Shown here: one piece after another, positions 23,501 through 33,326 of the stretch
Layout: every line of letters begins with the position of its first letter
Numbering within the stretch: position 1 is the stretch's first letter
Assembly: GCA_015075515.1 (NCBI GenBank)
Contig: JABTUE010000004.1
Span: 372,001-436,000, forward strand
Direction: 5' to 3'
DNA: 64,000 bases
From: Planctomycetota bacterium
Lineage (GTDB): Bacteria > Planctomycetota > UBA8742 > UBA2392
Position numbers and translations under genes: made by a program
The notes under the pieces: model-generated
What the model was told of the DNA's origin: nothing
Databases searched by the model: none
What the model saw: only the letters and a program-made list of their open reading frames with translations

Positions 23501-24213
23501 TCGGCGGCACTGGAGAACTTGGGCAGCTTGACCTCGACGCGGTTTTCACCCAGCGGCGAAATCACCAGTTCGGTAATGCCGTTGGCGCCCAGCCGGCGGT
23601 TGAGGGTTTCAATCGTGGGCCCGACCAGGTTCTTGTCTTCCTTGCGCTGGCGGCCTTCCTGCCAGGTGCGGTAGAAGCGGCGGGCGGCGTCGGCGCGTTC
23701 TTCGTCGAACACGCCGGGAGTAACCAGCAGGTCAAAGTCGTCTTTTTCGTTGGCGTCGGCGCGCAGCTTGAACGCGCCCAGCGTCAGTTCGCCGCCGCGG
23801 ATCAGCGCGCCAAACTTGGAGCGCGCCTGGGGCGAAAGCTTGTCCATGCTGTCGCCAAGCGGCGAAAGCAGTTCGTCCAGGCGGGTGCGGGCGTCCTCCA
23901 TGTCCTGCTGTTCAAGCACATAGCGCAGCGAACTGCCGCCCTTGAGGTCCTGGCCCAGGTTCCATTGAAAGGCATGCAGCGGCCAGCGGAACATGCTGCC
24001 CACCGTGAGAACGCCGTCCTTGTTTTTGTCGCGGCTGGCGAAGTCAAAGCCCGAAAACTCGGTTTTGTCCACCTTGCCGTCGCCGTTCTTGTCGTATTCG
24101 GCAAGAAATTCCTTGTCAATTTCGGCGGGGTTGGGCGCCGGCTTCGGAATGGCCATGTAAAGCGCCAGCAGAAGGATCAGCAGCGGATGCCAGCGTCGAA
24201 CGAAGTCCCACAT
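20515..24213 (-). CDS. secDF: Protein translocase SecD-SecF fusion with N-terminal EF-hand insertion
   Basis: 1232 residues. SecDF uses the proton motive force to help SecYEG pull proteins across the inner membrane. SecD signatures are DLKGGSSLRYVLE, a DDKVYSAYTIKDRISGQVQL region in the large periplasmic domain and FGMAIDGNILINERMREEL. The SecF half starts near 610 (NRNIDFVKGMKYVV) with EFRGGHTFRIQ, GYAINDTIVNFDRIRE and a TM bundle. Between the first helix and the SecD body there is an EF-hand loop DKNGDGKVDKTE (residues 41-52) and a partial second one (DKNKDGVLT, 62-70). This is unusual. The C-terminal tail is very acidic (SEEEEEAEEKPAE). An AAAGGG ribosome binding site precedes the ATG. It lies downstream of yajC, as is common. 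Confidence 0.95.
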   Translation of the reverse strand: MWDFVRRWHPLLILLLALYMAIPKPAPNPAEIDKEFLAEYDKNGDGKVDKTEFSGFDFASRDKNKDGVLTVGSMFRWPLHAFQWNLGQDLKGGSSLRYVLEQQDMEDARTRLDELLSPLGDSMDKLSPQARSKFGALIRGGELTLGAFKLRADANEKDDFDLLVTPGVFDEERADAARRFYRTWQEGRQRKEDKNLVGPTIETLNRRLGANGITELVISPLGENRVEVKLPKFSSAAETQRFKDLLQTTGKLEMRVLAAENSGFRDLAVNEYPRDEGYKYRWLKLTGDKVTSSSLVKEFGGAKWVPVQVLDDYDITGKDLADIQPSMDQGGQMAVSFSLKGQAVARFERLTGLHREGGEDPRLLAVVIDDKVYSAYTIKDRISGQVQLSGRFTAQERDDIINVLKSGSLNVRLKLEGEESLGPSEGAESVKRGLISFIIAAIFVFAFALWLYRGLGVLVIFNLIMIITLIMGAMAAGLGTLTLPGIAGLVLTFGMAIDGNILINERMREELKKGLAPRGAAEEGFKNALSAIVDSNITTLLTALILYKLGSGPVQGFALAVAIGIVATLYANIPAYKAMVLGVLNLRRDVKFSMASLAWLENRNIDFVKGMKYVVPVGAVIAVLGFALLFSLGTNVLGMEFRGGHTFRIQMKEPLARDAVEERLMDTATGKARFDWFKSVEVQPVYGLGTSEDSGSAYRFDFRFPMQDDWETRDQNDVNLMLRQRLEEVFGDSIAPIGWQPRTTEVRQVALQANLKFKLKDPAKFRERFADDFDKLWLIHDRSWNKDPNAPSASANKDRWFGDVVRGSPDAKVVGTFTGMSAGGDFQTYQLRIEGISVTDAQQLRDKTRYFRDAVEKYFWAGSDHVELAEPAEFTDSPTKANLAIDLHFVKPIKAEDLRNKARDLPSEVTGLSGVTFRVTTAGDRVDSRPEAQAFTLSSTEVTFSPNAADSNSFNGLTLAINANLTEWLKTLEPRDNELSNPFLLASAIGPTVAGETQWRALIAIVAALVILVIYMRLRFASLAWGVAAIVALFFDVLVTVAAIGVADTLGADMKIDLVVVAAILTVIGYAINDTIVNFDRIRESLRKDKLATGGKTPLRELINESANLMLPRTLMTGGTTLTSTAIMIFLGGPLLQAFAFTIFVGVILGTFASVFIASPVLLLFEKRGKEGLLDPSEEEEEAEEKPAESAADEEPDFSDDTDEKKDTQPETKPETGGTEPQPGPQADGSKT

Positions 24214-24269
24214 GTTCAGCCCTTTGCATCATGGCGCGTCGCGCCGGTTGGTTACGGTTGCATCGTTTC

Positions 24270-24289
24270 TGTCGCGGCAAACCGCGACA
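24270..24289. repeat. 8-bp perfect hairpin upstream of secDF
   Basis: TGTCGCGG (24270-24277) and CCGCGACA (24282-24289) flank a CAAA loop. It lies in the 110-base gap between the small gene at 24324 and secDF. There is no T-tract on either side, so it may be an RNA processing or attenuation structure rather than a terminator. Confidence 0.5.
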
Positions 24290-24323
24290 ACGCGAAGTTA
24301 CGCGAACCTGCGGTGAAACGGTG

Positions 24324-24821
24324 TCAGGCCACAACGGGCGGGGCGCGCGGCCGCGATTGCGGCACTGTGGCGCGTGGCGCCGTGCGCGGCCTTGCCGCGG
24401 GCCCCGGGTCGGGCGGGGGCGGCAGGCAGGTGGTCAGGATGGCGCCGTCACGCAGCGCCCAGTGGTCAGCCGTTACGGCCTTGGCCACAGCGGGCGGCTT
24501 GTGCGCCGGTGGTTCCAGCGCCGGCACGGGCGCGCTTGGTGCCACGAACTCGGGCAATGGCGGCAGACTGTCCGCCACGGCGCGCGAGCGTTCGCCTTCG
24601 TCCAGGCGCTGGGCCAGTTGATCGGCCTGCGGGCTGTGTTCGGGCAGTTGCGCCAGCGCCAGACGCAGGCGCGCGCGCATTACCGCGTCGCGCACAGCGG
24701 CAAAGTTGGCCGCGTCGCCCAGCATCAATGTGGCCGCCAGCTTCGGCGCGTTGGCATAACAGGCCAGCGCCGCCAGAATCATGGCGACCAGGGCAGGCCG
24801 GTTGTGCGCGCGGGCGGTCAC
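24324..24821 (-). CDS. Hypothetical protein between yajC and secDF
   Basis: 165 residues. The GTG start at 24821 overlaps the yajC stop by one base (TAGTG), which supports real translation. A hydrophobic N-terminal segment (ALVAMILAALACYANAPKLA) could be a signal anchor. The middle is an alanine-rich helix (AVRDAVMRARLRLALAQLPE) and the C-terminal half is Pro/Ala-rich and probably disordered. I do not recognise a family. Position inside the Sec operon suggests an envelope role, but nothing in the sequence proves it. Confidence 0.6.
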   Translation of the reverse strand: MTARAHNRPALVAMILAALACYANAPKLAATLMLGDAANFAAVRDAVMRARLRLALAQLPEHSPQADQLAQRLDEGERSRAVADSLPPLPEFVAPSAPVPALEPPAHKPPAVAKAVTADHWALRDGAILTTCLPPPPDPGPAARPRTAPRATVPQSRPRAPPVVA

Positions 24822-25189
24822 TACTTGTAGTCCTTTTTGACTTTGTCTTCGGCCACGTTGGCCACTTCTTCCTTGAACACCTTGGTGACCGCGCCCCAGT
24901 TGAAGCGCGCGTGCACCTTTTTGTCTTCGTCAATCAGCAGGCGGACTTCCTGGTTTTCCTTGTCAACCTTGTCCACCAGGCCGATCAAGCCGCTGTTAAG
25001 CATGACTTTGGTGCCGGCCTGAAGCGACTGCACCATCTTTTCGTGTTCGGCCTGCTGGCGTTTCTGGCTGCGGCGGGCAAAGATGAAGAACACGATCAGT
25101 AGAATCGGCAGCAGCAGAAACATGCCCATGCCCGCCATCGGGTCCTGGGCCTGCTGGGCCAGCGGAAGCCATGTGTTGAACTGGGGCAC
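24821..25189 (-). CDS. yajC: Preprotein translocase accessory subunit YajC
   Basis: 122 residues from a GTG with GGAGAAA upstream. One N-terminal membrane helix (MFLLLPILLIVFFIFARR) is followed by the conserved cytoplasmic part QKRQQAEHEKMVQSLQAGTK, VMLNSGLIGLVDKVD and VRLLIDEDKKVHARF. YajC binds SecDF and modulates the Sec translocon. It lies 24 bases after infB and just before the small gene and secDF, so the genes are probably one transcript. Confidence 0.93.
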   Translation of the reverse strand: MPQFNTWLPLAQQAQDPMAGMGMFLLLPILLIVFFIFARRSQKRQQAEHEKMVQSLQAGTKVMLNSGLIGLVDKVDKENQEVRLLIDEDKKVHARFNWGAVTKVFKEEVANVAEDKVKKDYK

Positions 25190-25213
25190 TTCGGGTTTCT
25201 CCGGGCATGCCGC

Positions 25214-28036
<2,823 letters not shown>

Positions 28037-28097
28037 TCAGTAACGCCTCTGTGGGCCGACGCTTGTACCATTTCCGGCCTGCGGTTGCAGGGTCGGG

Positions 28098-29507
28098 CTA
28101 CAGCTTGGGTCGCCCGCGTTCGTCCACCTCGTGTTTGGGGGCCTGGGCCGCGTACTCGGCGGCGCGGGCAAACGGGTCGGCGGGCCCGGCTGTGGCGGGC
28201 TTGCCGGCTGTCGCCGCGGCCTGGGCGGCGGCCTCTTCTTCCTCTTCGCCCTCGTAGACTTCCTGGCCCGGTTCGACAAACGTGTTGTCGGGGCGGCGCT
28301 GGGCGCCGTCGGCGTGCACCACGTCGGCGATCTGTTCGGGCGGCTCGGGGTGTTCCATCACGTACTGGATGATCTGGGCCGCGCTGTCAATGCTGATGCC
28401 CGGCACCTTCAGCAAGGCTTCGGGGCCGGCGGCCAGAATGTCGCCGAAGCTGTCGAAACCGCTGTTGAACAGGGCCTCGGACAGCAGTTCGTCCACGCCC
28501 GGAATGGTGCGGAACTTTTCCAGGGTGCGCTTGCGCCAGTCCTGTTCCTGGGTCACGGTCACGATGTCGAGGTCCCACTTGCACAGGCGGGCGGCCAGCC
28601 GCACGTTCTGGCCGCGCTTGCCGATGCTGAGCGAAAGCTGGTCGTCCGGCACCACCACGCGCGCGCGGCGGTTGTCGTAATCCAGCGTGATGCTGTCCAC
28701 GCGCGCGGGTTTCAGCGCGTTGGTGATCAGCACTTCCGCGGATTCATTCCAGCGGATGATGTCAATCTTTTCGTTGTTCAGTTCATCAATGATGCCCTTG
28801 ATGCGCGACCCGCGCACGCCCACGCAGGCGCCCACGGCGTCTACCTTGGGGTCATAGCTGGCCACGGCCACCTTGCTGCGGTAACCGGGCTCGCGCACGA
28901 TTGCCTTGATTTCAATGATGCGCTCGGCGACTTCGGGCACCTCAAGCTCGAACAGTTTCTTGACGAACTCGGGGTGGGTGCGCGACAGAATGATCTTCAC
29001 CTTCTGGCCCTGCTTGCGCACGTCCAGGATCAGGCCGCGCACGCGCTCGCCCACGTTGTAGCTTTCTGTCGGCACCTGTTCCTTGCGCGGAAAGAACGCC
29101 TCGGCGTCGCCCAGGTTGACCACGTAATTCGGCCCTTCCATGCGCTGGATTGTGCCGCTGCGGATGTCGCGGCGCAGGCCGATGTATTTTTCGTAGATGT
29201 TGTCGCGTTCGGCTTCGCGGTTTTTCTGCACGAAGATCTGCTTGAAGGTCTGGGCGGCGATGCGGCCCATGTCGGACAGCTTCACGTCGTGGGTTACGCC
29301 GTCGAGGTCAACCTCTTTGGCGGTGATCTGGCCGTTGTTGGGATCCACGGTGACGGTCAGGGTGTCGGGGTTTTCCACGCGCTTGCGCAGGGCCACGATC
29401 ATGGCCTGTTCAATGGCGGACACCACCTCGGATTTTTCGATGCCGCGTTCGCGCGAGATCATTTCAACAAAGCGCAGCAGTTCTGCTCCGTTGACACTGG
29501 CAACCAT
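28098..29507 (-). CDS. nusA: Transcription termination/antitermination factor NusA
   Basis: 469 residues from the ATG at 29507, preceded by AAGGAG; the longer frame to 29672 is non-coding leader. NusA binds RNA polymerase and nascent RNA and affects pausing, termination and antitermination. The N-terminal domain (FVEMISRERGIEKSEVVSAI) is followed by the S1 domain (VNLGDAEAFFPRKEQVPTES). The KH region follows, with VGACVGVRGSRIKGI, LNNEKIDIIRW and LSLSIGKRGQNVRLAARLC. A helix-hairpin-helix-like C-terminal domain (TIPGVDELLSEALFNSGFDS) and an acidic, disordered tail end the protein. The usual upstream neighbour rimP is not present. An intrinsic terminator lies only 58 bases upstream of the start. 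Confidence 0.97.
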   Translation of the reverse strand: MVASVNGAELLRFVEMISRERGIEKSEVVSAIEQAMIVALRKRVENPDTLTVTVDPNNGQITAKEVDLDGVTHDVKLSDMGRIAAQTFKQIFVQKNREAERDNIYEKYIGLRRDIRSGTIQRMEGPNYVVNLGDAEAFFPRKEQVPTESYNVGERVRGLILDVRKQGQKVKIILSRTHPEFVKKLFELEVPEVAERIIEIKAIVREPGYRSKVAVASYDPKVDAVGACVGVRGSRIKGIIDELNNEKIDIIRWNESAEVLITNALKPARVDSITLDYDNRRARVVVPDDQLSLSIGKRGQNVRLAARLCKWDLDIVTVTQEQDWRKRTLEKFRTIPGVDELLSEALFNSGFDSFGDILAAGPEALLKVPGISIDSAAQIIQYVMEHPEPPEQIADVVHADGAQRRPDNTFVEPGQEVYEGEEEEEAAAQAAATAGKPATAGPADPFARAAEYAAQAPKHEVDERGRPKL

Positions 29508-29565
29508 GACGGGCTCCTTGGCGCGCTCTTTTCTGATGCGCGCGTTCCAACACCGGTCAGGACAA

Positions 29566-29602
29566 CCCCAAAACAAACGGAGCGCGCCGCAAGGCCGCTC
29601 CG
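29566..29602 (-). terminator. Intrinsic terminator (or attenuator) just upstream of nusA
   Basis: Read on the minus strand, CGGAGCG pairs with CGCTCCG (29602-29596 with 29584-29578). An inner GCC/GGC closes a TTGC tetraloop with one bulged base, and the tract TTTGTTTT follows. This is a good rho-independent terminator for the lipoprotein gene at 29676-30065. Because nusA starts at 29507 with no obvious promoter after the hairpin, it might also work as a read-through attenuator controlling nusA-infB. Confidence 0.75.
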
Positions 29603-29675
29603 GGGGTGTGTCCCAAAACGAGGCACGGATTATAGGGGTGAAGCCCACCCGTTCAAGGGGCGGGTCCGGCAATCC

Positions 29676-30065
29676 TCAGGGCATCCATTCGTCGGGCGGG
29701 CCGCTTGGTTCGATTGCCGGATTCGAGCCTGCACTATCGCTGGTGTCGGCCATTGCGGCCTCAACCATGAGCTCGAACAGGTACACGATGGTGTAGCCCA
29801 CATAGATCACGGCGTATACCGCCAACAGCACCAGGTACGACCACCATTCATCTTCGCATCCGATCTGCGGCGGGAAATATTCGCCGGCCTGGCGTTTGAT
29901 GCACGGCACGGATGCCGCCGCGGCCGGTGCGACATGGCGCGCGCCCGAAGCTTCGGTGATTTCAACCACTGGCGCGGCGGGGTGGTAATACCGGGGGGCG
30001 CTGCCGCAACCGGGCAGGACACACAGCAGCAAAGCGGCCAAAAGGGCGGGCAGTGTGCGGGCCAT
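29676..30065 (-). CDS. Small hypothetical lipoprotein with membrane helix
   Basis: 129 residues from the ATG at 30065 (CGGAG upstream). The N-terminus MARTLPALLAALLLCVLPGC is a lipoprotein signal with the lipobox Cys at residue 20. A second hydrophobic helix (YLVLLAVYAVIYVGYTIVYL) lies near residues 75-95, so the protein may also span a membrane. I do not recognise the family. It is divergent from purF, with about 90 bases between the starts, and is followed by the terminator above. Confidence 0.65.
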   Translation of the reverse strand: MARTLPALLAALLLCVLPGCGSAPRYYHPAAPVVEITEASGARHVAPAAAASVPCIKRQAGEYFPPQIGCEDEWWSYLVLLAVYAVIYVGYTIVYLFELMVEAAMADTSDSAGSNPAIEPSGPPDEWMP

Positions 30066-30141
30066 GGCGAACTCCGAAGGGGAATGCCGGGGCAATGCCA
30101 TGATACCGCCCCTGCCGGATTTCGCGCCGGCAATGCCGTGT

Positions 30142-30147
30142 TATAAC
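30142..30147 (+). promoter_or_regulatory. -10 box TATAAC, 7 nt before the purF GTG
   Basis: TATAAC is followed by GGGGCCA and the GTG at 30155, with no Shine-Dalgarno sequence. The expected transcription start falls on the A or G of the start codon, so purF mRNA may be leaderless. No clear -35 element is seen. Confidence 0.55.
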
Positions 30148-30154
30148 GGGGCCA

Positions 30155-31582
30155 GTGAACCGCGAGGCCGGCTTGAACCCCAACTGCGACCACCCACGTG
30201 AAGCCTGCGGCATCTTTGCCGTCTACAACCACAAAGACGCCGTTGAACTGACCTATTACGGGCTGTTTGCCCTGCAGCACCGCGGCCAGGAAAGCGCCGG
30301 CATTGCCTGCCTGATGGGCGGCCGGATCAAGAGCTATCTGGGCATGGGCCTGGTGGGCGAGGTGTTCAAGGACGAGTTTTTTGCCAAGTTCAGAAGCAAC
30401 GTGGCGATCGGCCACACGCGCTACAGCACCGCCGGATCCAGCAACGTCCGCAACGCCCAGCCGATTACCGTGGACTACAGCGGCGGGCAGATCAGTGTGG
30501 CGCACAACGGCAACCTGTCCAACGGCTGGCAGTTGCGCCGCGAACTGGAAGAACAGGGCAGCATTTTTCAGACCACCAGCGACAGCGAGGTTGTGCTGCA
30601 CCTTCTGGCGCGGCCGGAAATCAAGAACAGCGACAACCCGATTGCCGCGGCCCTGGGCCACATGAAGGGGGCCTTCAGTTTCATTTTTTTGACCAACGAC
30701 GCGATTCTGGCCACGCGCGACCCCAACGGTTTTCGGCCGCTGTGCATCGGCAAACTGGGCGACAGCTATGTGCTGGCCAGCGAGACCTGCGCCTTTGACA
30801 TGCTGGGCGTGAAATATGTGCGCGACGTGGAACCCGGCGAACTGGTACGCATTGACGCCAACGGACTGCACAGCCAGCGCTGGTGCGAGGTACGGCGCAG
30901 GTCGCACTGCGTGTTCGAGCACGTCTACTTTGCCCGCCCCGACAGCCGTGTGTTCGGCACCAACGTGCATCTTTCGCGCAAGGCCATGGGGCACCAGCTT
31001 GCGATTGAAGCCCCGGCCGAGGCCGACATTGTGGTGCCCGTGCCCGACAGCGGCACCAGTGCCGCCCAGGGGTTTGCCGAACAGTCCGGCCTGCCGCTGG
31101 AACAGGGGTTTATCCGCAATCACTATGTGGGGCGCACGTTCATAGCGCCCAGCCAGGGCCAGCGCGACATCGGCGTCAAGATCAAGCTGAACGCGGTTCG
31201 CGACGTGGTGGCGGGCAAGCGCGTGGTGGTGGTGGACGACAGCATTATCCGCGGCACCACCAGCAAGGGCCGTGTGAAACGCCTGTACGACGCGGGTGCC
31301 AAAGAGGTGCACCTGCGCATTTCGTGCCCGCCCACGCGCCACCCGTGCTATTACGGCATTGACTTTCCGGACCCCAAGGAACTGATCGCCAACCAGTTGG
31401 CCGATGTAGAAGCAATCCGCGAATATCTGGGCATTGACAGCCTGGCGTACCTGAGCGTGGAGGGTCTGCTGAAATCCGTGGGCCAGGGCCAGAACTACTG
31501 CACGGCGTGTTTTTCGGGCGACTACCCCGTGGCCTACGACGCGGCGTTTGAAAAGACGGCCATGGAGGGCACGCGGCGGTAG
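30155..31582 (+). CDS. purF: Amidophosphoribosyltransferase
   Basis: 475 residues. PurF transfers ammonia from glutamine to PRPP, the first committed step of purine synthesis. The N-terminal nucleophile Cys18 (REACGIFAVY) follows a 17-residue propeptide that must be cleaved, as in Bacillus-type enzymes. The glutaminase domain shows ALQHRGQESAGIA, HTRYSTAGSS and HNGNLSNGWQLR. The phosphoribosyltransferase domain shows VPVPDSGTSAAQGFA and the PRPP loop VVVVDDSIIRGTT. Cys residues at the C-terminus (CPPTRHPCYYGIDF, NYCTACFSGDY) match those that bind an Fe-S cluster in this class. GTG at 30155 is the only start that keeps a propeptide. Confidence 0.97.
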   Translation: MNREAGLNPNCDHPREACGIFAVYNHKDAVELTYYGLFALQHRGQESAGIACLMGGRIKSYLGMGLVGEVFKDEFFAKFRSNVAIGHTRYSTAGSSNVRNAQPITVDYSGGQISVAHNGNLSNGWQLRRELEEQGSIFQTTSDSEVVLHLLARPEIKNSDNPIAAALGHMKGAFSFIFLTNDAILATRDPNGFRPLCIGKLGDSYVLASETCAFDMLGVKYVRDVEPGELVRIDANGLHSQRWCEVRRRSHCVFEHVYFARPDSRVFGTNVHLSRKAMGHQLAIEAPAEADIVVPVPDSGTSAAQGFAEQSGLPLEQGFIRNHYVGRTFIAPSQGQRDIGVKIKLNAVRDVVAGKRVVVVDDSIIRGTTSKGRVKRLYDAGAKEVHLRISCPPTRHPCYYGIDFPDPKELIANQLADVEAIREYLGIDSLAYLSVEGLLKSVGQGQNYCTACFSGDYPVAYDAAFEKTAMEGTRR

Positions 31583-31639
31583 CGGCCGGCCCGTTTCAAC
31601 CAGCAGCCGGATTGTCCGTTAGTAAGGTCCGGAGAACCC

Positions 31640-33313
31640 ATGCCCCGAACGTTCTTTTGTATCTTCTGCGCGGCGCTGGCTGCCGCGATGGCGTTGATGA
31701 TTCTGCTGTTTCCGTCACCGGCCCAGGCCCAGCAGCTCCCCAGTGCTGTAACCCTGGGCGACGGCGACAAAACTGCCGGTGAGATCAGGGGCCGGGTGCT
31801 GCTGCTGGGCACGGAAGCCCCCCAGCCCGGATTCAAGCTGCTGGTCATGGCCCGCAACCATGACCGCAGCAACCCCACGCGCGAATTGCTTACCGACGAA
31901 AAGGGCGCGTTCTCAATCACGCTCAAAAACAAACCCGTGGAACTGCGGGTGTTCGCTTTTGGTGACTGGTACATCCCCGACGCCTGGTCGAACATTCCGC
32001 TGGCGCGCATGAAGTTCGAAGCGCCTGAAACCTGGGACGTGCGGGTGCGGCCTTTGCGCAAGGTGAGGGTCCGGGGCACGGTCAAGATCGCCCCAGGCAA
32101 CACCGCCGCGCCGCGCGCCAACGTGATGATGGCGCCGCTGGATGTGGCCCAGGACGGCACCAGCCAGCTTTTCGACCAGCCGATCGGCACGCTGACCGAC
32201 GAACAGGGCAACTTCTCGTTTGATCTGCCCACCGGCTATTACATGGTGTGGGCCTACTGGGCCGACCGCAGCAAGGACGACTGGGTCGGTCACATCCAGG
32301 TGATTTCGCGCGTCGAAGTTTTCGGCGACCAGACGCTGTCGCTGGCCCTGAAAGAGGGCCCGATCCTGCGCGGCAAGGTCGTGGACGCGCGCACCGGCAA
32401 CGGCATTCCCGCCAGCATCAGCCTGTACACCAACCAGTATCTGCGCCAGTTGCGGCTTTCTGCCGGCGACGGCGAAATGGCCGACGAGTACCTGCCCGAC
32501 GGCACCGAGGTGGTCTGGCCCATTGGCACGTTCAAGTTTCGCGCCTGGCTGGTGGACCCCGAAAACTTCACCGTGGTGATCCGGCCCTCGCACACCGAAA
32601 CCGTGATGAAGATTCTGCCCAACCTCAAGGCCAGCGACCTGGTGGGCAAGGAACTGACCTGGACCCTGTACGACGAAGGCGTGCCCGCGCTGGACGTGCA
32701 GGTGACCACCCACAAGCACGACCTGCCGATCAACCAGCTGGACGTGCAACTGCTGCCCAAAGACGTAGATGTGCCCCCGGCGCTCAAACTGAGCCTGAAC
32801 GCAGGCGGCCTGACGGACAACGAGGGCAAGGTGAGGTTCATGGGCCTGCCCAGGGGCACGTACGAGGTCTATGGCTCGCAGGGCAGCAACCTGCTGGGCA
32901 CGATCAAGGTGACCGGCGCGGCGCAGGTGGAGAAGCTGAAGTTCGAGATCCCGTTTGTGTTCGGCAAGGTCAAGCTGGCCGACGGCACGGTGTGCCGCCA
33001 TGTCGTTGCATTCGTAACGCTGGTCAACGCCGACGGCCGCAGCTTCGGGCCTTACCCCAGTGACGCCTTCCGCAAGAACCCGGTGCTGTCCGAAAAGGGC
33101 ACGGTATTCGTGCCACTGACCCAGCGCGGCGTAACCTTCAAGGTGCGCTACGCGGCCTTTGAAGACGGCCGCGCGTTCAAGGACGAAGACTGGGTGAACA
33201 TCAACGACTTTCCGCTGGTGACCGACGAAACCAGCTACAAGGTCGAGACCGAAGAGGCTTGGGAAACAGACCAGACCCTCAAGCCCAACCCCGACTACAA
33301 GAAGCCGGACTAA
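31640..33313 (+). CDS. Secreted protein with carboxypeptidase-regulatory-like beta-sandwich domains
   Basis: 557 residues with a CGGAG ribosome binding site and a Sec signal peptide (AMALMILLFPSPAQAQ, cleavage expected near residue 33). The mature part is a series of beta-sandwich domains of carboxypeptidase-regulatory type. The clues are GxVxxxxGxxxPxA-like strands such as VRVRGTVKIAPGNTAAPRAN, TLTDEQGNFSFDLPTGYYMV and LRGKVVDARTGNGIPASISL. NEGKVRFMGLPRGTYEVYGS is a further unit. No catalytic motif is visible. It follows purF by 57 bases but probably has its own transcription. It may be an extracellular binding or structural protein. Confidence 0.8.
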   Translation: MPRTFFCIFCAALAAAMALMILLFPSPAQAQQLPSAVTLGDGDKTAGEIRGRVLLLGTEAPQPGFKLLVMARNHDRSNPTRELLTDEKGAFSITLKNKPVELRVFAFGDWYIPDAWSNIPLARMKFEAPETWDVRVRPLRKVRVRGTVKIAPGNTAAPRANVMMAPLDVAQDGTSQLFDQPIGTLTDEQGNFSFDLPTGYYMVWAYWADRSKDDWVGHIQVISRVEVFGDQTLSLALKEGPILRGKVVDARTGNGIPASISLYTNQYLRQLRLSAGDGEMADEYLPDGTEVVWPIGTFKFRAWLVDPENFTVVIRPSHTETVMKILPNLKASDLVGKELTWTLYDEGVPALDVQVTTHKHDLPINQLDVQLLPKDVDVPPALKLSLNAGGLTDNEGKVRFMGLPRGTYEVYGSQGSNLLGTIKVTGAAQVEKLKFEIPFVFGKVKLADGTVCRHVVAFVTLVNADGRSFGPYPSDAFRKNPVLSEKGTVFVPLTQRGVTFKVRYAAFEDGRAFKDEDWVNINDFPLVTDETSYKVETEEAWETDQTLKPNPDYKKPD

Positions 33314-33326
33314 TGACGCCGGCGCG

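Noticed and set aside
21220-24621. 1133-codon open frame on the plus strand opposite secDF
   Set aside because: It lies wholly antisense to secDF and a neighbouring gene, its product has a Gln/His/Gly-rich composition typical of GC-rich shadow frames, and it shows no family motif.
29508-29672. 55-codon N-terminal extension of nusA
   Set aside because: It would run through the intrinsic terminator, and the ATG at 29507 has an AAGGAG and matches the family N-terminus.
30155-30208. purF start further downstream, without propeptide
   Set aside because: The catalytic Cys is at residue 18 and no ATG or GTG directly precedes it in frame, so the propeptide-bearing GTG start is retained.
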